Positions 1 through 8,220 of a DNA stretch of 64,000 nt are shown here, piece by piece; the first letter of the stretch is position 1; every line of letters begins with the position of its first letter. Made by a program: the position numbers and the translations under genes. Below the pieces are notes generated by a model. It worked only from the letters and a program-made list of their open reading frames with translations, made no database searches and was not told the origin of the DNA. This stretch comes from CAZVPF01 sp964628195 (GTDB taxonomy: Bacteria; Planctomycetota; Phycisphaerae; Sedimentisphaerales; Anaerohalosphaeraceae), in contig CAZVPF010000017.1 in NCBI GenBank assembly GCA_964628195.1, forward strand, positions 11,755 to 75,754, read 5' to 3'.

Positions 1-2
1 TG

Positions 3-620
3 CCCGAACTTTTCCGTGACCAGATCTACGAAGCCGACCTCGTCGCCAACCCGGGCTGCTTCCCGACAGGCGCCGCGCTTGGCCTGGCGCCGCTGCTCAA
101 GGAAGGCCTCATTGAAACGTGCGGAATCGTCGTAAACTCCGTAACCGGCGTATCGGGCGGCGGCAAGAACCCAATCCCAGTCTTCCACTTCCCCAACATG
201 AACGAAAACGTGCTGCCCTACAAAGTCGGCTCCCACCGCCACATGCCGGAAATGGAGCAGGTTGCCTCCTCCGTCGCCGGCAAAGAGGTCTCGCTGCTCT
301 TCCAGCCGCACGTCGGCTCGTTCGACCGCGGCATCCTCTCCAGCATCTACACAATGCCCACCCGCGATATCGACCAGGCCGAGCTTTCCGACCTGTTCAA
401 AACATACTATCAGGACGAGGGCTTTGTCTGCATCCTCGACAAGCCGCCGGCTGTTAAAAATGTCGCGTTCGGCAACTACTGCCACATCTATCCCGCCGTC
501 GCAAAAGGTCGTGTCGTCGTCTTCACCGCCATCGACAACCTCATAAAGGGCGCCTCCGGCCAGGCGGTCCAGAACATGAACATAATGTTCGGCCTTGACG
601 AAAAGGAAGGGCTCGTATAA
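3..620 (+). CDS. argC: N-acetyl-gamma-glutamyl-phosphate reductase, 5'-truncated by the window edge
   Basis: This is the C-terminal 205 residues of ArgC, the NADPH-dependent enzyme that reduces N-acetylglutamyl phosphate to the semialdehyde in arginine synthesis. The frame is open from base 3. The catalytic cysteine lies in ANPGCFPTGAA near the visible start, and the tail KGASGQAVQNMNIMFG is the family's conserved C-terminal dimer segment. Family members run about 340 residues, so roughly 135 N-terminal residues, with the NADP-binding fold, lie outside the window. The next gene begins 2 bases after the stop, and argJ follows, so this is the head of an arginine operon as far as can be seen. 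Confidence 0.95.
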   Translation, partial: PELFRDQIYEADLVANPGCFPTGAALGLAPLLKEGLIETCGIVVNSVTGVSGGGKNPIPVFHFPNMNENVLPYKVGSHRHMPEMEQVASSVAGKEVSLLFQPHVGSFDRGILSSIYTMPTRDIDQAELSDLFKTYYQDEGFVCILDKPPAVKNVAFGNYCHIYPAVAKGRVVVFTAIDNLIKGASGQAVQNMNIMFGLDEKEGLV

Positions 621-622
621 GC

Positions 623-1438
623 ATGGCAAAGTCTCGTGTACGAATTGCCGTCTGCCAGTTCGCCGTCGGCGCCGGCCCGCCTCGCAACGCCGCTCGCATT
701 GTTAAATACATCGCCGCAGCGAAAAGCTCCCGCGCCGATATCGTCCACTTCCCCGAATGCGCCCTGAGCGGTTATGCGGGTGTGGACTACCCCGATATGC
801 ACGACTTTGACTGGCCGGCCCTTGCCGAAGCCCTCCAGGCCGTAAAAGCTGCCGCAGCCAGACATAAGATACACGTCATCGTCGGCAGCGCGCACAAAAG
901 GCAAACCGGCAAGCCTTATAACAGCCTGTACCTGATCGGCCCCGACGGGCGAATCCGGACACGTTACGACAAACGCTTCTGCATGAAGCGCGACCTTGAG
1001 CACTACCAGCCGGGCGAGAGGTTCGTATACTTCGACATTAACGGGGTCAAATGCACAATGCTCATCTGTTTCGACCTCCGCTTTCCCGAAATCTACCGGG
1101 CCGTTTACAAAGCGGGCGCCAAACTTGTCTTCCAGTCATTCTACAACGCCCGCCAGGAAGGTCCAAGCGTCCACAGCGACATCATGGTCCAGACAATGCA
1201 GTGCCGCGCCGCCACAAACCACCTCTGGGTTTCCCTAAGCAACGCAAGCGGATACTACAGCCCGTATTCGTCGTGCCTTATCCGCCCGGATGGCAGGGTA
1301 ACGGCCCGCCTGGCCCGAAACAAACCCGGCATAATGACAAACACCATCGACACCGCGATCGAAATCTACGACCCGATGAAAGACATCCGCGAACTTGCAA
1401 TAAAAGGAAAACTAAACAGTGCCGGCCTCAAATTATAA
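623..1438 (+). CDS. Carbon-nitrogen hydrolase (nitrilase superfamily)
   Basis: A 271-residue cytoplasmic amidohydrolase of the nitrilase/omega-amidase fold. The three catalytic positions are visible: Glu45 in FPECALSGY, Lys117 in RYDKRF and Cys149 in LICFDLRFPE. The substrate cannot be read from sequence; relatives cleave omega-amides, N-carbamoyl amines or deaminated glutathione. The ATG is 2 bases after argC, with GGAAGG inside the argC end as ribosome-binding site, and argJ starts 9 bases downstream. Its position between two arginine genes suggests, but does not show, work on an arginine-related amide. Confidence 0.9.
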   Translation: MAKSRVRIAVCQFAVGAGPPRNAARIVKYIAAAKSSRADIVHFPECALSGYAGVDYPDMHDFDWPALAEALQAVKAAAARHKIHVIVGSAHKRQTGKPYNSLYLIGPDGRIRTRYDKRFCMKRDLEHYQPGERFVYFDINGVKCTMLICFDLRFPEIYRAVYKAGAKLVFQSFYNARQEGPSVHSDIMVQTMQCRAATNHLWVSLSNASGYYSPYSSCLIRPDGRVTARLARNKPGIMTNTIDTAIEIYDPMKDIRELAIKGKLNSAGLKL

Positions 1439-1447
1439 GGATATATT

Positions 1448-2641
1448 ATGAGCGTTACAGCAGCAACTGGTTTCACGGCTGCGGGTGTTTCCTGCGGCAT
1501 CAAGGCCTCGGGCAGAAAGGATATCGCCGTACTTGCCTGCCCCGGCGGGGCAGCGGCAGCCGGTGTCTTCACTACCAACAAAATAGTCTCCCCGGCTGTG
1601 CTGCGTGCAATGGAGCATGTAAAAAGCGGCAAAGTTTACGGGCTTGTAATAAACTCCGGCAACGCGAACGCATGCACCGGCAGACAGGGCGAAAAAGACG
1701 CCCTGGCCATGTGCCGTCGGCTGGCAAGGCACATCGGCTGTGAACCGCAAGGCGTGCTTGTCGCCTCGACCGGCGTCATAGGCCATACCCTCGATATGCC
1801 CAAAGTAAACAAAGGTATCGACGCGGCCTGGGCGGGGCTGAGCTGCTCGAAAACCGCCGGCGACAACTTCGCCAAAGCGATCATGACCACCGACACCCGC
1901 GCAAAGCAGGCACATCGCAAACTCGCCCTCGCCGGCCGTGAAATAACCATAGGCGGCACCGCCAAAGGCGCCGGCATGATAGGGCCCAACATGGCAACCA
2001 CCATCAGCGTAGTCACCACCGACGCGCCGATCGGCAAGACAGCCCTGCGAAAGGCCCTGTGCCGCGCGGTCGGTCAAAGCCTCAACAAGCTCACCGTCGA
2101 CGGCCATCAGAGCACCAACGATACCGCCTTTCTGCTCGCCTCCGGCAGCGCGGCCGGCCCGCGAATCCCCGCAACCGGCAAAGACTATGAAGCCTTCGCC
2201 GCCGCAATGCAGGAAGTCTACAGCGACCTCGCCCGCCAGATGGCCCTTGACGCGGAAGGCGTTAAGAAAATATTCAAAGTCGTCGTAAACCGCGCAGCCT
2301 CGGCAAAAGACGCCGCCCGCGCCGCCCGTGCCGTCGCCGACTACGACCTCGTAAAATGCGCCGTCCACGGCAGCGACCCAAACTGGGGCCGGATAATCTG
2401 CGCCGTCGGTTCCTGCGGGGTAAAGCTCGACGCATCGAAACTCGCCTGCAAAATCGGCGATGTCACCGTCTTGCGGTCAGGCCGCCCGGTTAAATTCGAC
2501 ACCGAAAAAGCGAGCAGAATAATGAGCCAACCCGAACATACCATAACCGTAGACCTCGCAGCGGGAAAATATTGCGACTTCTGCATCGGCTGTGAACTGA
2601 CCAGGGGCTACGTCCGAATTAACGCCGACTACCATACGTAA
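1448..2641 (+). CDS. argJ: Bifunctional ornithine acetyltransferase / N-acetylglutamate synthase
   Basis: A 397-residue ArgJ, which moves the acetyl group from N-acetylornithine to glutamate and so recycles acetyl in the arginine pathway. The autoprocessing site is clear: KGAGMIGPNMATT, with cleavage expected between Ala183 and Thr184, Thr184 becoming the nucleophile of the beta chain. Length and C-terminus (YVRINADYHT) fit full-length family members. Whether it also uses acetyl-CoA for the first step cannot be told from sequence. Codon third positions are strongly C-rich, unlike the plus-strand genes after 5.6 kb. It is the last gene of the visible arginine cluster. Confidence 0.95.
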   Translation: MSVTAATGFTAAGVSCGIKASGRKDIAVLACPGGAAAAGVFTTNKIVSPAVLRAMEHVKSGKVYGLVINSGNANACTGRQGEKDALAMCRRLARHIGCEPQGVLVASTGVIGHTLDMPKVNKGIDAAWAGLSCSKTAGDNFAKAIMTTDTRAKQAHRKLALAGREITIGGTAKGAGMIGPNMATTISVVTTDAPIGKTALRKALCRAVGQSLNKLTVDGHQSTNDTAFLLASGSAAGPRIPATGKDYEAFAAAMQEVYSDLARQMALDAEGVKKIFKVVVNRAASAKDAARAARAVADYDLVKCAVHGSDPNWGRIICAVGSCGVKLDASKLACKIGDVTVLRSGRPVKFDTEKASRIMSQPEHTITVDLAAGKYCDFCIGCELTRGYVRINADYHT

Positions 2642-2643
2642 AC

Positions 2644-2678
2644 AGAACATAGAACATAGAACACAGAACATAGAAGAC
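2644..2678 (+). repeat. Five-unit heptamer tandem repeat (AGAACAT)
   Basis: Directly after the argJ stop there are five 7-base units: AGAACAT, AGAACAT, AGAACAC, AGAACAT, AGAAGAC. The first, second and fourth are identical. The array sits in the 113-base gap between argJ and the convergent YkgJ gene, and at the point where plus-strand composition changes. No function is evident; slippage is the simplest origin. Confidence 0.85.
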
Positions 2679-2754
2679 AGGCGTAGAATGGCTCTGCTTC
2701 ATATCAGCATGGGTAAAAACATAATATAAGCCTTCTCCGCGGCAAATCGTTGTA

Positions 2755-3207
2755 TCAGACGAGGTCCTGGAGTATTTCCCTGTAGTTTTTCAGTGCGTTT
2801 TGGAGGTTTGTGTATGTGTATGGGATGTCGCAGTTTCGGCAGATGTATTTGAAGTTTTCCACGGCGGTTTCTGAAATTACCGCCAGGACCTGGGGGTCCT
2901 GTTTGCAGAAGAATATTCTGCACGCTGCGAAGCGGCTGTTATGTACGGTGCACTTGTTTTCGACTCGGAAGGGGCAGACACCGGCGGGCATTTCTTTGAT
3001 GTTCTCCGGCCCGACGGAGTGGACGAAATGCAAAAGCTCCGGTGTCGTGATGTAGAGCCTGTGGTCGTAGGCGTCGAAGTCGCAGCATCGGCCGCATGCG
3101 CCGCAGGTCAGGTCCGGCGGGGTCTGGACGTAGAGCCAGTCGTAGATGCCCTGGACGGCGCGGACTATTTCGCTTACCTTTTCGGCGGTTTGTTTATTCA
3201 TCTTCAT
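2755..3207 (-). CDS. YkgJ-type CxxCxxCC protein (second of two)
   Basis: A 150-residue protein of the YkgJ family (putative Zn/Fe-chelating cluster, UPF0153). The signature is Cys35, Cys38, Cys41 and Cys42 (CGACGRCC), followed by CPFRVENKC, CRIFFC and CRNC, giving many potential metal ligands. The molecular role of the family is not established. It overlaps the end of the upstream paralogue by 14 bases and is the last gene of a minus-strand ilvD transcription unit. Start chosen at 3207; an in-frame ATG at 3201 is equally possible. Confidence 0.8.
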   Translation of the reverse strand: MKMNKQTAEKVSEIVRAVQGIYDWLYVQTPPDLTCGACGRCCDFDAYDHRLYITTPELLHFVHSVGPENIKEMPAGVCPFRVENKCTVHNSRFAACRIFFCKQDPQVLAVISETAVENFKYICRNCDIPYTYTNLQNALKNYREILQDLV

Positions 3208-3643
3208 CGGGCCACCATTGTTTTTGCCTTCGGAGTTTTTCTATCTGCTCGAAAGTGTACAGCCTGCCGCGGTTTATGCCGGGACATCTGCCCGCGGCCT
3301 GGTTCCATGTGTTCGGGCTTTGCAGGTTCGAGGTCCAGAAGGGCCATGTTCTGCACTGGTTCGGGCGTACGGCGTATATCCCGCAGCCTCGCCCGGTTTC
3401 GGTTTGCTTTAGGAATATACAGTCCTTTGTCTTGGGCTCCTCGATGAGCGAATAGCGGTTGATTAGCCTTTTTACGTACTTTTGCCTGAAACTGCCAACG
3501 GTCATTTCGAGCTGTGCGGCGATCAGTTCGATTTCCCTGCGGGTCAGCCATATAAAGCCCTCGCCGGGGCCGGCGCAGCAGTCGCCGCAGCCACGACACT
3601 CGAAATGCAGCCCGCCTACGTACCATTTGTTATTCGCGGTCAT
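3194..3643 (-). CDS. YkgJ-type CxxCxxCC protein (first of two)
   Basis: A 149-residue protein with the YkgJ pattern at Cys16, Cys19, Cys22 and Cys23 (CRGCGDCC) and later cysteines in DCIFL, GCGIYAVRPNQCRTWPFW and GRCPG. The RPxQCRTWPFW block is typical of the better-known branch of the family, so this copy and its neighbour are diverged relatives rather than a recent duplication. It begins 19 bases after ilvD on the same strand. Since IlvD carries an iron-sulfur cluster, a role in metal supply to it is a reasonable guess, but only a guess. Confidence 0.82.
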   Translation of the reverse strand: MTANNKWYVGGLHFECRGCGDCCAGPGEGFIWLTRREIELIAAQLEMTVGSFRQKYVKRLINRYSLIEEPKTKDCIFLKQTETGRGCGIYAVRPNQCRTWPFWTSNLQSPNTWNQAAGRCPGINRGRLYTFEQIEKLRRQKQWWPDEDE

Positions 3644-3662
3644 CTGCTAAGCCCCCGGCTGG

Positions 3663-5330
3663 TCACCATTTCAAAACCGCTCCGGTGTCGGCGGAGGTTG
3701 CCATGGCCGCGTACTTGGCGAGGTAGCCCTGTTTTATTTTCGGCTCGGGCGGGGTCCAGTTTTTTTTGCGTTCTTCGAGCTGCCTGTCGGAGAGCTTTAC
3801 GTCGATCTTTCCCCCGGGGATGTCTATTTCTACGATGTCGCCGTTTTCGAGCAGGCCTATGGGTCCGCCTACTGCTGCTTCGGGGCTAACGTGGCCAATG
3901 CAGGCTCCGCGTGTTCCGCCGCTGAACCGGCCGTCGGTTATCAGTGCGACCGATTCGCCGAGCCCTGCGCCCATGATGTAGCTTGTGGGCGAGAGCATTT
4001 CCTGCATTCCGGGTCCGCCTTTGGGGCCTTCGCAGCGGATTATTACTACGTCGCCCTGTTTTACCTTGCCGTTGAGTATTCCGTCGCAGGCGTCTTCCTG
4101 CGATTCGAAAATGACGGCGGGGCCAGAGTGGGTGAGCATTTTTTTCGCGACCCCGGCGGTTTTTACTACGCAGCCCTTTGGTGCGAGGTTGCCGGTGAGG
4201 ATGGACAGGCCGCCTGTTTTCGAGTAGGCGTTATCGAGCGGGCGGATGCATTCGGGGTCCTTTATTTCGGCGCCGGCGATTCTTTCGCCGAGCGTTCTGC
4301 CGGAGACTGTCATTGCATCGGTATGCAGCAGGCCGGGGACCTTGCTTATCTCGTTCAGTATGGCCGATATTCCTCCTGCTGCGTCGACGTCCTGTATGTG
4401 GTAACTGCTCGAGGGTGAGACTTTGCATATATTCGGGCATCTGGCGGAAATCGCGTTTATCCTTTCGAGGTCGTATTCGATGCCCGCTTCGTTTGCTATC
4501 GCGAGTGTGTGCAGGACGGTGTTGGTCGATCCGCCCATTGCCATGTCGAGCACGAATGCGTTGTCGATGGATTTTTCGGTTACGATGTCGCGGGGCCTTA
4601 TCCCGGCGGCGACGAGGCTCATTATCGTTGCCGCGGCCTGGTTGTATAGTTCCTGCCGGCGTTCGTCGACGGCGAGGATGGTTCCGTTGCCCGGCAGGGC
4701 CATGCCGATGGCCTCGGAGAGGCAGTTCATGCTGTTGGCGGTGAACATCCCGGAGCATGAGCCCTGTGTGGGGCAGCCTTTGCATTCGAGTTCGTGGAGG
4801 CGGTTTTCGTCGATCTTGCCTGCGTTGAACTCCGCGACGCCCTCGAATATGCTGATGAGGTCGACGACTTTGCCGTCGTCGGTTTTGCCGGCTGCCATAG
4901 GCCCGCCCGATACGAAGACGGTGGGCACGTTTGTCCGCATCGAGGCCATGAGCATTCCGGGTATTATTTTATCGCAGTTGGGGATGCATATCATCCCGTC
5001 GAAGCAGTGGGCGTTTATCATTGTTTCGACCGCGTCGGCGATTATCTCGCGTGAGGCGAGTGAGTATTTCATGCCCGTATGGCCCATCGCTATTCCGTCG
5101 CATATCGCTATCGTATTGAACTCGAAGGGCACGGCGCCCGCTTGCCGCAGGGCCTGTTTCACTACTTCGGCGACTTTGTTGAGGTGGACATGGCCGGGGA
5201 CGACCTCGCAAAAGGAGTTGGCGACGGCGATGAAGGGCTTGCCCATATCGTCATCTTTGAGCCCGCAGGCTCTTAAAAGTCCCCTGTGCGGCGCCCGCTG
5301 AAAACCTTTTTTTACCGTGTCACTTCTCAT
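3663..5330 (-). CDS. ilvD: Dihydroxy-acid dehydratase
   Basis: A 555-residue IlvD, the iron-sulfur dehydratase that turns 2,3-dihydroxy-isovalerate and -methylvalerate into the 2-keto acids of valine and isoleucine synthesis. Conserved cluster and active-site blocks are visible: [30 protein letters not shown] and [14 protein letters not shown]. Length matches the family. The ATG is preceded by a strong AAAGGAG. Two YkgJ-type genes follow on the same strand. The partner enzyme gene ilvC lies at 27.8 kb in a separate unit. Confidence 0.97.
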   Translation of the reverse strand: MRSDTVKKGFQRAPHRGLLRACGLKDDDMGKPFIAVANSFCEVVPGHVHLNKVAEVVKQALRQAGAVPFEFNTIAICDGIAMGHTGMKYSLASREIIADAVETMINAHCFDGMICIPNCDKIIPGMLMASMRTNVPTVFVSGGPMAAGKTDDGKVVDLISIFEGVAEFNAGKIDENRLHELECKGCPTQGSCSGMFTANSMNCLSEAIGMALPGNGTILAVDERRQELYNQAAATIMSLVAAGIRPRDIVTEKSIDNAFVLDMAMGGSTNTVLHTLAIANEAGIEYDLERINAISARCPNICKVSPSSSYHIQDVDAAGGISAILNEISKVPGLLHTDAMTVSGRTLGERIAGAEIKDPECIRPLDNAYSKTGGLSILTGNLAPKGCVVKTAGVAKKMLTHSGPAVIFESQEDACDGILNGKVKQGDVVIIRCEGPKGGPGMQEMLSPTSYIMGAGLGESVALITDGRFSGGTRGACIGHVSPEAAVGGPIGLLENGDIVEIDIPGGKIDVKLSDRQLEERKKNWTPPEPKIKQGYLAKYAAMATSADTGAVLKW

Positions 5331-5630
5331 TGCCGATCTCCTTTATAAGTGTCAGTTGTTAAATCAAATATTCAATAAGCATAAATTATCAATTTTAAGA
5401 ATAATTCATTATATGGTTAAAGCTTTGGCGATAAAACCTTAAAACGGCCCGATAAGTGATTTTTCAGGCGATCTATGTAACCAGCGGCGGTCGAAACGCA
5501 CCCGAACGTGAAATTTCGTGTCTTGATGCGGTTTTTTCGCAGATATGAAGCAATTTTAACCTTGCCTGAAGGTTTCGGTGCAATATAATGGCTTTGGTTT
5601 AGAAAATTTAATATTTAGAGGAGCTTGATT
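5331..5630. other. Divergent intergenic region between ilvD and a lipoprotein gene
   Basis: These 300 bases hold no gene that I can see. The part next to ilvD (5345-5420) is AT-rich and includes, on the minus strand, a TATAAT at 5413-5408, a likely -10 for ilvD but with a poor -35. The part next to the lipoprotein gene holds the promoter listed separately. I see no T-box or other recognisable leader in front of ilvD. Confidence 0.6.
5562..5589 (+). promoter_or_regulatory. Sigma-70-type promoter for the lipoprotein pair
   Basis: TTGCCT at 5562-5567 and a perfect TATAAT at 5584-5589 are separated by 16 bases and lie about 40 bases before the ATG at 5631. It faces the two tandem lipoprotein genes. 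No operator-like repeat overlaps it. Confidence 0.6.
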
Positions 5631-6569
5631 ATGAGTGCCAAAAAAGCGGTATTGTTAGGGATGACAGCGGTTTTTTGTGTTCTTTCTTTTGTAGGCTGCG
5701 GTCCGCAGGCGGAGCTGGCTTTGAATTTTGAGCCGGACCAGGCGGTCAGTTATGTTGTTCGGACCGAGGCTATCAAGGACTTTGAGTTTGTCCAGCCCTC
5801 CGCGAACAAGCGTGACGTCAAGCAGTCCGGGACAAGGACCGAGCTTGGGTACACGATGCGCGTTTTGTCGGTTGACGAGAAAGGCAACGCGACTGCGGAG
5901 ATAGTTGTGGATTCTTTGAAGTACAACATCGACAGCAAGGAAGGGTCGGGCTATTCGTTTGACAGTTCAAAGGCCGGGGATATGAGCAAGCCCCTCGCGA
6001 ATGCACTGGGTAAAAGCTATACGGTTAAGGTTACACCGGCAGGGCGGGTCAGTCTTATTGACTCGTCGGATGTAATAAGCGCCGTCAAGGGCGGGCAGGA
6101 CGCAAGAATCGCCAAGAGCTTTTTCGGAAAAGAAGCGGTTGAGATACGGCATTCGATGACAGCGCTTCCGACGTCAGAGCAGAAAAGTATGAAGCCGGGA
6201 AGCACATGGACGGTTGAAAAGAGTTCTCCTCCGGGTGTTCTGGCTCCCAAGACATACGAGCTTGTTTATACGCTGGAAAAAGTTGAGAATGTAGACGGCA
6301 GCGATGTCGCGTTGATAACGATGACTGCGGTTCCCGGCGAGGAAACGCCTTCAAGCAAGGGACAGATGGGGCTCTTTGCCAAGATGTTCGACACGGACGA
6401 GGACTATACCGGTCATATGAAGCTGTGCCTTGAAAGCGGAAAGGTGATCGAGTATGACGAGAAGCTCAAGGCGACTTATATCGCGATGGAGCCGGGAGAG
6501 GGCGAGTCGGGGCCGGATTCACTTACGATGGGATTTACTTTCATAGTTGAAAAAGAGATGGTTAAATAG
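5631..6569 (+). CDS. Predicted lipoprotein, DUF6263-like (first of a tandem pair)
   Basis: A 312-residue exported protein with a short basic N-terminus, a hydrophobic stretch and a lipobox ending at Cys23 (SFVGC), so it is expected to be lipid-anchored. The body is predicted beta-rich, with a block LGKSYTVKVTPAGRVSLID that reappears in the next gene as LAGKSFTFTVSPSGRIEDY. The two are therefore paralogues. A TTG at 5625 is in frame, but ATG 5631 has AGAGGAGC at the right distance and is preferred. Function is unknown; the family resemblance is from general pattern only. Confidence 0.8.
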   Translation: MSAKKAVLLGMTAVFCVLSFVGCGPQAELALNFEPDQAVSYVVRTEAIKDFEFVQPSANKRDVKQSGTRTELGYTMRVLSVDEKGNATAEIVVDSLKYNIDSKEGSGYSFDSSKAGDMSKPLANALGKSYTVKVTPAGRVSLIDSSDVISAVKGGQDARIAKSFFGKEAVEIRHSMTALPTSEQKSMKPGSTWTVEKSSPPGVLAPKTYELVYTLEKVENVDGSDVALITMTAVPGEETPSSKGQMGLFAKMFDTDEDYTGHMKLCLESGKVIEYDEKLKATYIAMEPGEGESGPDSLTMGFTFIVEKEMVK

Positions 6570-6594
6570 TTGAGTTTCGGGTATTGATCTTTCC

Positions 6595-6600
6595 GGGAGG
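6595..6600 (+). promoter_or_regulatory. Ribosome-binding site that selects a TTG start
   Basis: GGGAGG lies 5 bases before TTG 6606. The next in-frame TTG (6621) would be 20 bases away and no ATG is close, so this site decides for TTG as the start of the second lipoprotein. Confidence 0.7.
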
Positions 6601-6605
6601 TCAAA

Positions 6606-7622
6606 TTGAAAGGATTCAAATTGAAGAAGATACTATTGGCATTTGCAGTTGCGGCATTGACTTTGACGTGCGGCTGTGAGCAAAGCGCACAAAAGGGCGG
6701 TTCGAGCGGGGAAGCGGAGCTTTTGACGGTCGATTTTAAGCAGGGTCAGAGTCTTACTTATAATATGGTTTCCAGCCGGGATATAACGCTTGACCTGATG
6801 GAGAAATCATCCAAGAGCGGCAAAGAGCAGAAGATGCTGGAAAAGCTGGAAATGGTGGTTACGTATGTCCCTGTTGAGGTCGATCCTTACGGGCTGAGTA
6901 AAATCCGGGCCGAGATCAAGAGCGCGAACGTCACGAGAAAATCTTTCACCGGCAAGAGCGAAGGGTCTCGGGACGCGGCGGAGTCACTTGCCGGCAAGAG
7001 CTTTACGTTCACAGTTTCGCCGAGCGGACGCATCGAGGATTATACTTCCTTTAACGAGCTGGTCACCAAGACCGGTGAAATGTCTATCAAGGACAGCGGG
7101 ACGCAGGGCAGGATAAAGGACCCGGATATGATATGGGACTTTATCGCGATGCACCGCGATTTGTGGTCGGCGATGTCCGGGGTTCCCAAGCCCTCCCGCG
7201 GTGTGGCGGTTGGTGAAAAATGGCAGGTCGAGCAGGTTATTCCTCTTCCTATGCCGATACCGAAGTTTATGAACACAGATTACACTTTCGCGGGGATTGA
7301 AAGCGAACAGGGCAAAAGGGCAGCGGTTTTGAACAGCGCTTACTCGCTGAGCGAAAGCGACATGAGTAATTTCGAGGACCTCGAATCTCCGTTCGGCGGC
7401 AGGTTCCGGCTGAGGGGTATGTTCGGTTTTTTACGCAATTACAAATTTAACGACCTGTCAGGCGGGGGCAAAGTCGTGTATGATCTCGACAGGGGCGTGC
7501 TGCTTAAAAAGCAGGGTCAATACGAACTTGATATGAACGCCGACTTCCTTATGCCGCTGGGCGATTCGAAGCCGGTTTTGAAGCTTGTTCAGAATGTCAA
7601 TATCGAGCTGGTTGAGGATTGA
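6606..7622 (+). CDS. Predicted lipoprotein, DUF6263-like (second of a tandem pair)
   Basis: A 338-residue exported protein starting at TTG. The N-terminus has lysines at 2, 5, 7 and 8, a hydrophobic core, then cysteines at 22 and 24; one of these should be the lipidated residue. It matches its upstream neighbour in order and in blocks (LTVDFKQGQSLTYNM against LALNFEPDQAVSYVV; SFTFTVSPSGRIEDY against SYTVKVTPAGRVSLI). The pair is co-transcribed with 36 bases between. It has an extra segment near its C-terminus with DLDRGVLLKKQGQYELDMNAD. Ligand and role are unknown. Confidence 0.8.
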   Translation: MKGFKLKKILLAFAVAALTLTCGCEQSAQKGGSSGEAELLTVDFKQGQSLTYNMVSSRDITLDLMEKSSKSGKEQKMLEKLEMVVTYVPVEVDPYGLSKIRAEIKSANVTRKSFTGKSEGSRDAAESLAGKSFTFTVSPSGRIEDYTSFNELVTKTGEMSIKDSGTQGRIKDPDMIWDFIAMHRDLWSAMSGVPKPSRGVAVGEKWQVEQVIPLPMPIPKFMNTDYTFAGIESEQGKRAAVLNSAYSLSESDMSNFEDLESPFGGRFRLRGMFGFLRNYKFNDLSGGGKVVYDLDRGVLLKKQGQYELDMNADFLMPLGDSKPVLKLVQNVNIELVED

Positions 7623-7710
7623 CAGGTCCGTCCGGGAATAGACAGGAAGGCTCTATAGGCGGCGGAATGCGAATTTAGAGATGTAAACGAAGAAAATTAG
7701 GTGCAGGCAA

Positions 7711-8220
7711 GTGAAACGCAACAATCTCTGGGCGCCGTGGCGTATGAAATACATTAAGGGCCTTACGGACAAGAGTGACGATTTTATCCGGGAATATGTC
7801 GAGAACCCGCAGGACGATGAAAAGAATTTCGTTCTTTGGCGGACGCAGCGGTGTATCGTCATGTTCAACAGGTTCCCCTACAACAACGGGCATCTGCTTA
7901 TAGCGCCCAAGCGTAAGATCGCCGATATCGAGCTTGCGACAGACGAGGAGCTTCTCGAGCTTATGAAACTCGTCAAGCAGGCCAAGCAGGTATTGTCCGG
8001 GGCGATAAATCCGCACGGTTTCAATATAGGGATCAATATCGGCAGATGCGCCGGTGCGGGGGTTCCGGACCATGTTCATATCCATGTTGTTCCGCGGTGG
8101 GACGGTGACACGAACTTTATGCACGTTTGCAGCGAAACGGACGTTATCAGCCAGGGTATGCGTGAGCTCTGGCAGCAGTTGAAACGGATAAGCGAAGAAA
8201 AGAAACTTCCAGATGTCTGA
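7711..8220 (+). CDS. HIT-family nucleotide hydrolase/phosphorylase
   Basis: A 169-residue histidine-triad protein of the Ap4A phosphorylase/FHIT-like branch. The N-terminal NLWAPWRMKYI is typical of that branch, and the triad HVHIHVV sits at residues 121-127, with His123 the expected nucleotidyl-accepting residue. It probably cleaves dinucleoside polyphosphates or adenylylated small molecules in the cytoplasm. It starts at GTG 7711 after AGGCAAG and overlaps the next gene by 8 bases, so translation is coupled to a dNTP-hydrolysing enzyme. Confidence 0.88.
   Translation: MKRNNLWAPWRMKYIKGLTDKSDDFIREYVENPQDDEKNFVLWRTQRCIVMFNRFPYNNGHLLIAPKRKIADIELATDEELLELMKLVKQAKQVLSGAINPHGFNIGINIGRCAGAGVPDHVHIHVVPRWDGDTNFMHVCSETDVISQGMRELWQQLKRISEEKKLPDV

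Noticed and set aside
1433..2368. A 311-residue frame opposite argJ
   Set aside because: Gly/Ala/Val-rich antisense reading without domains; argJ is certain.
2644..2678. CRISPR array
   Set aside because: Units are only 7 bases with no spacers.
5331..5630. T-box or other riboswitch before ilvD
   Set aside because: No conserved T-box bulge sequence, specifier stem or terminator could be seen in the AT-rich leader.
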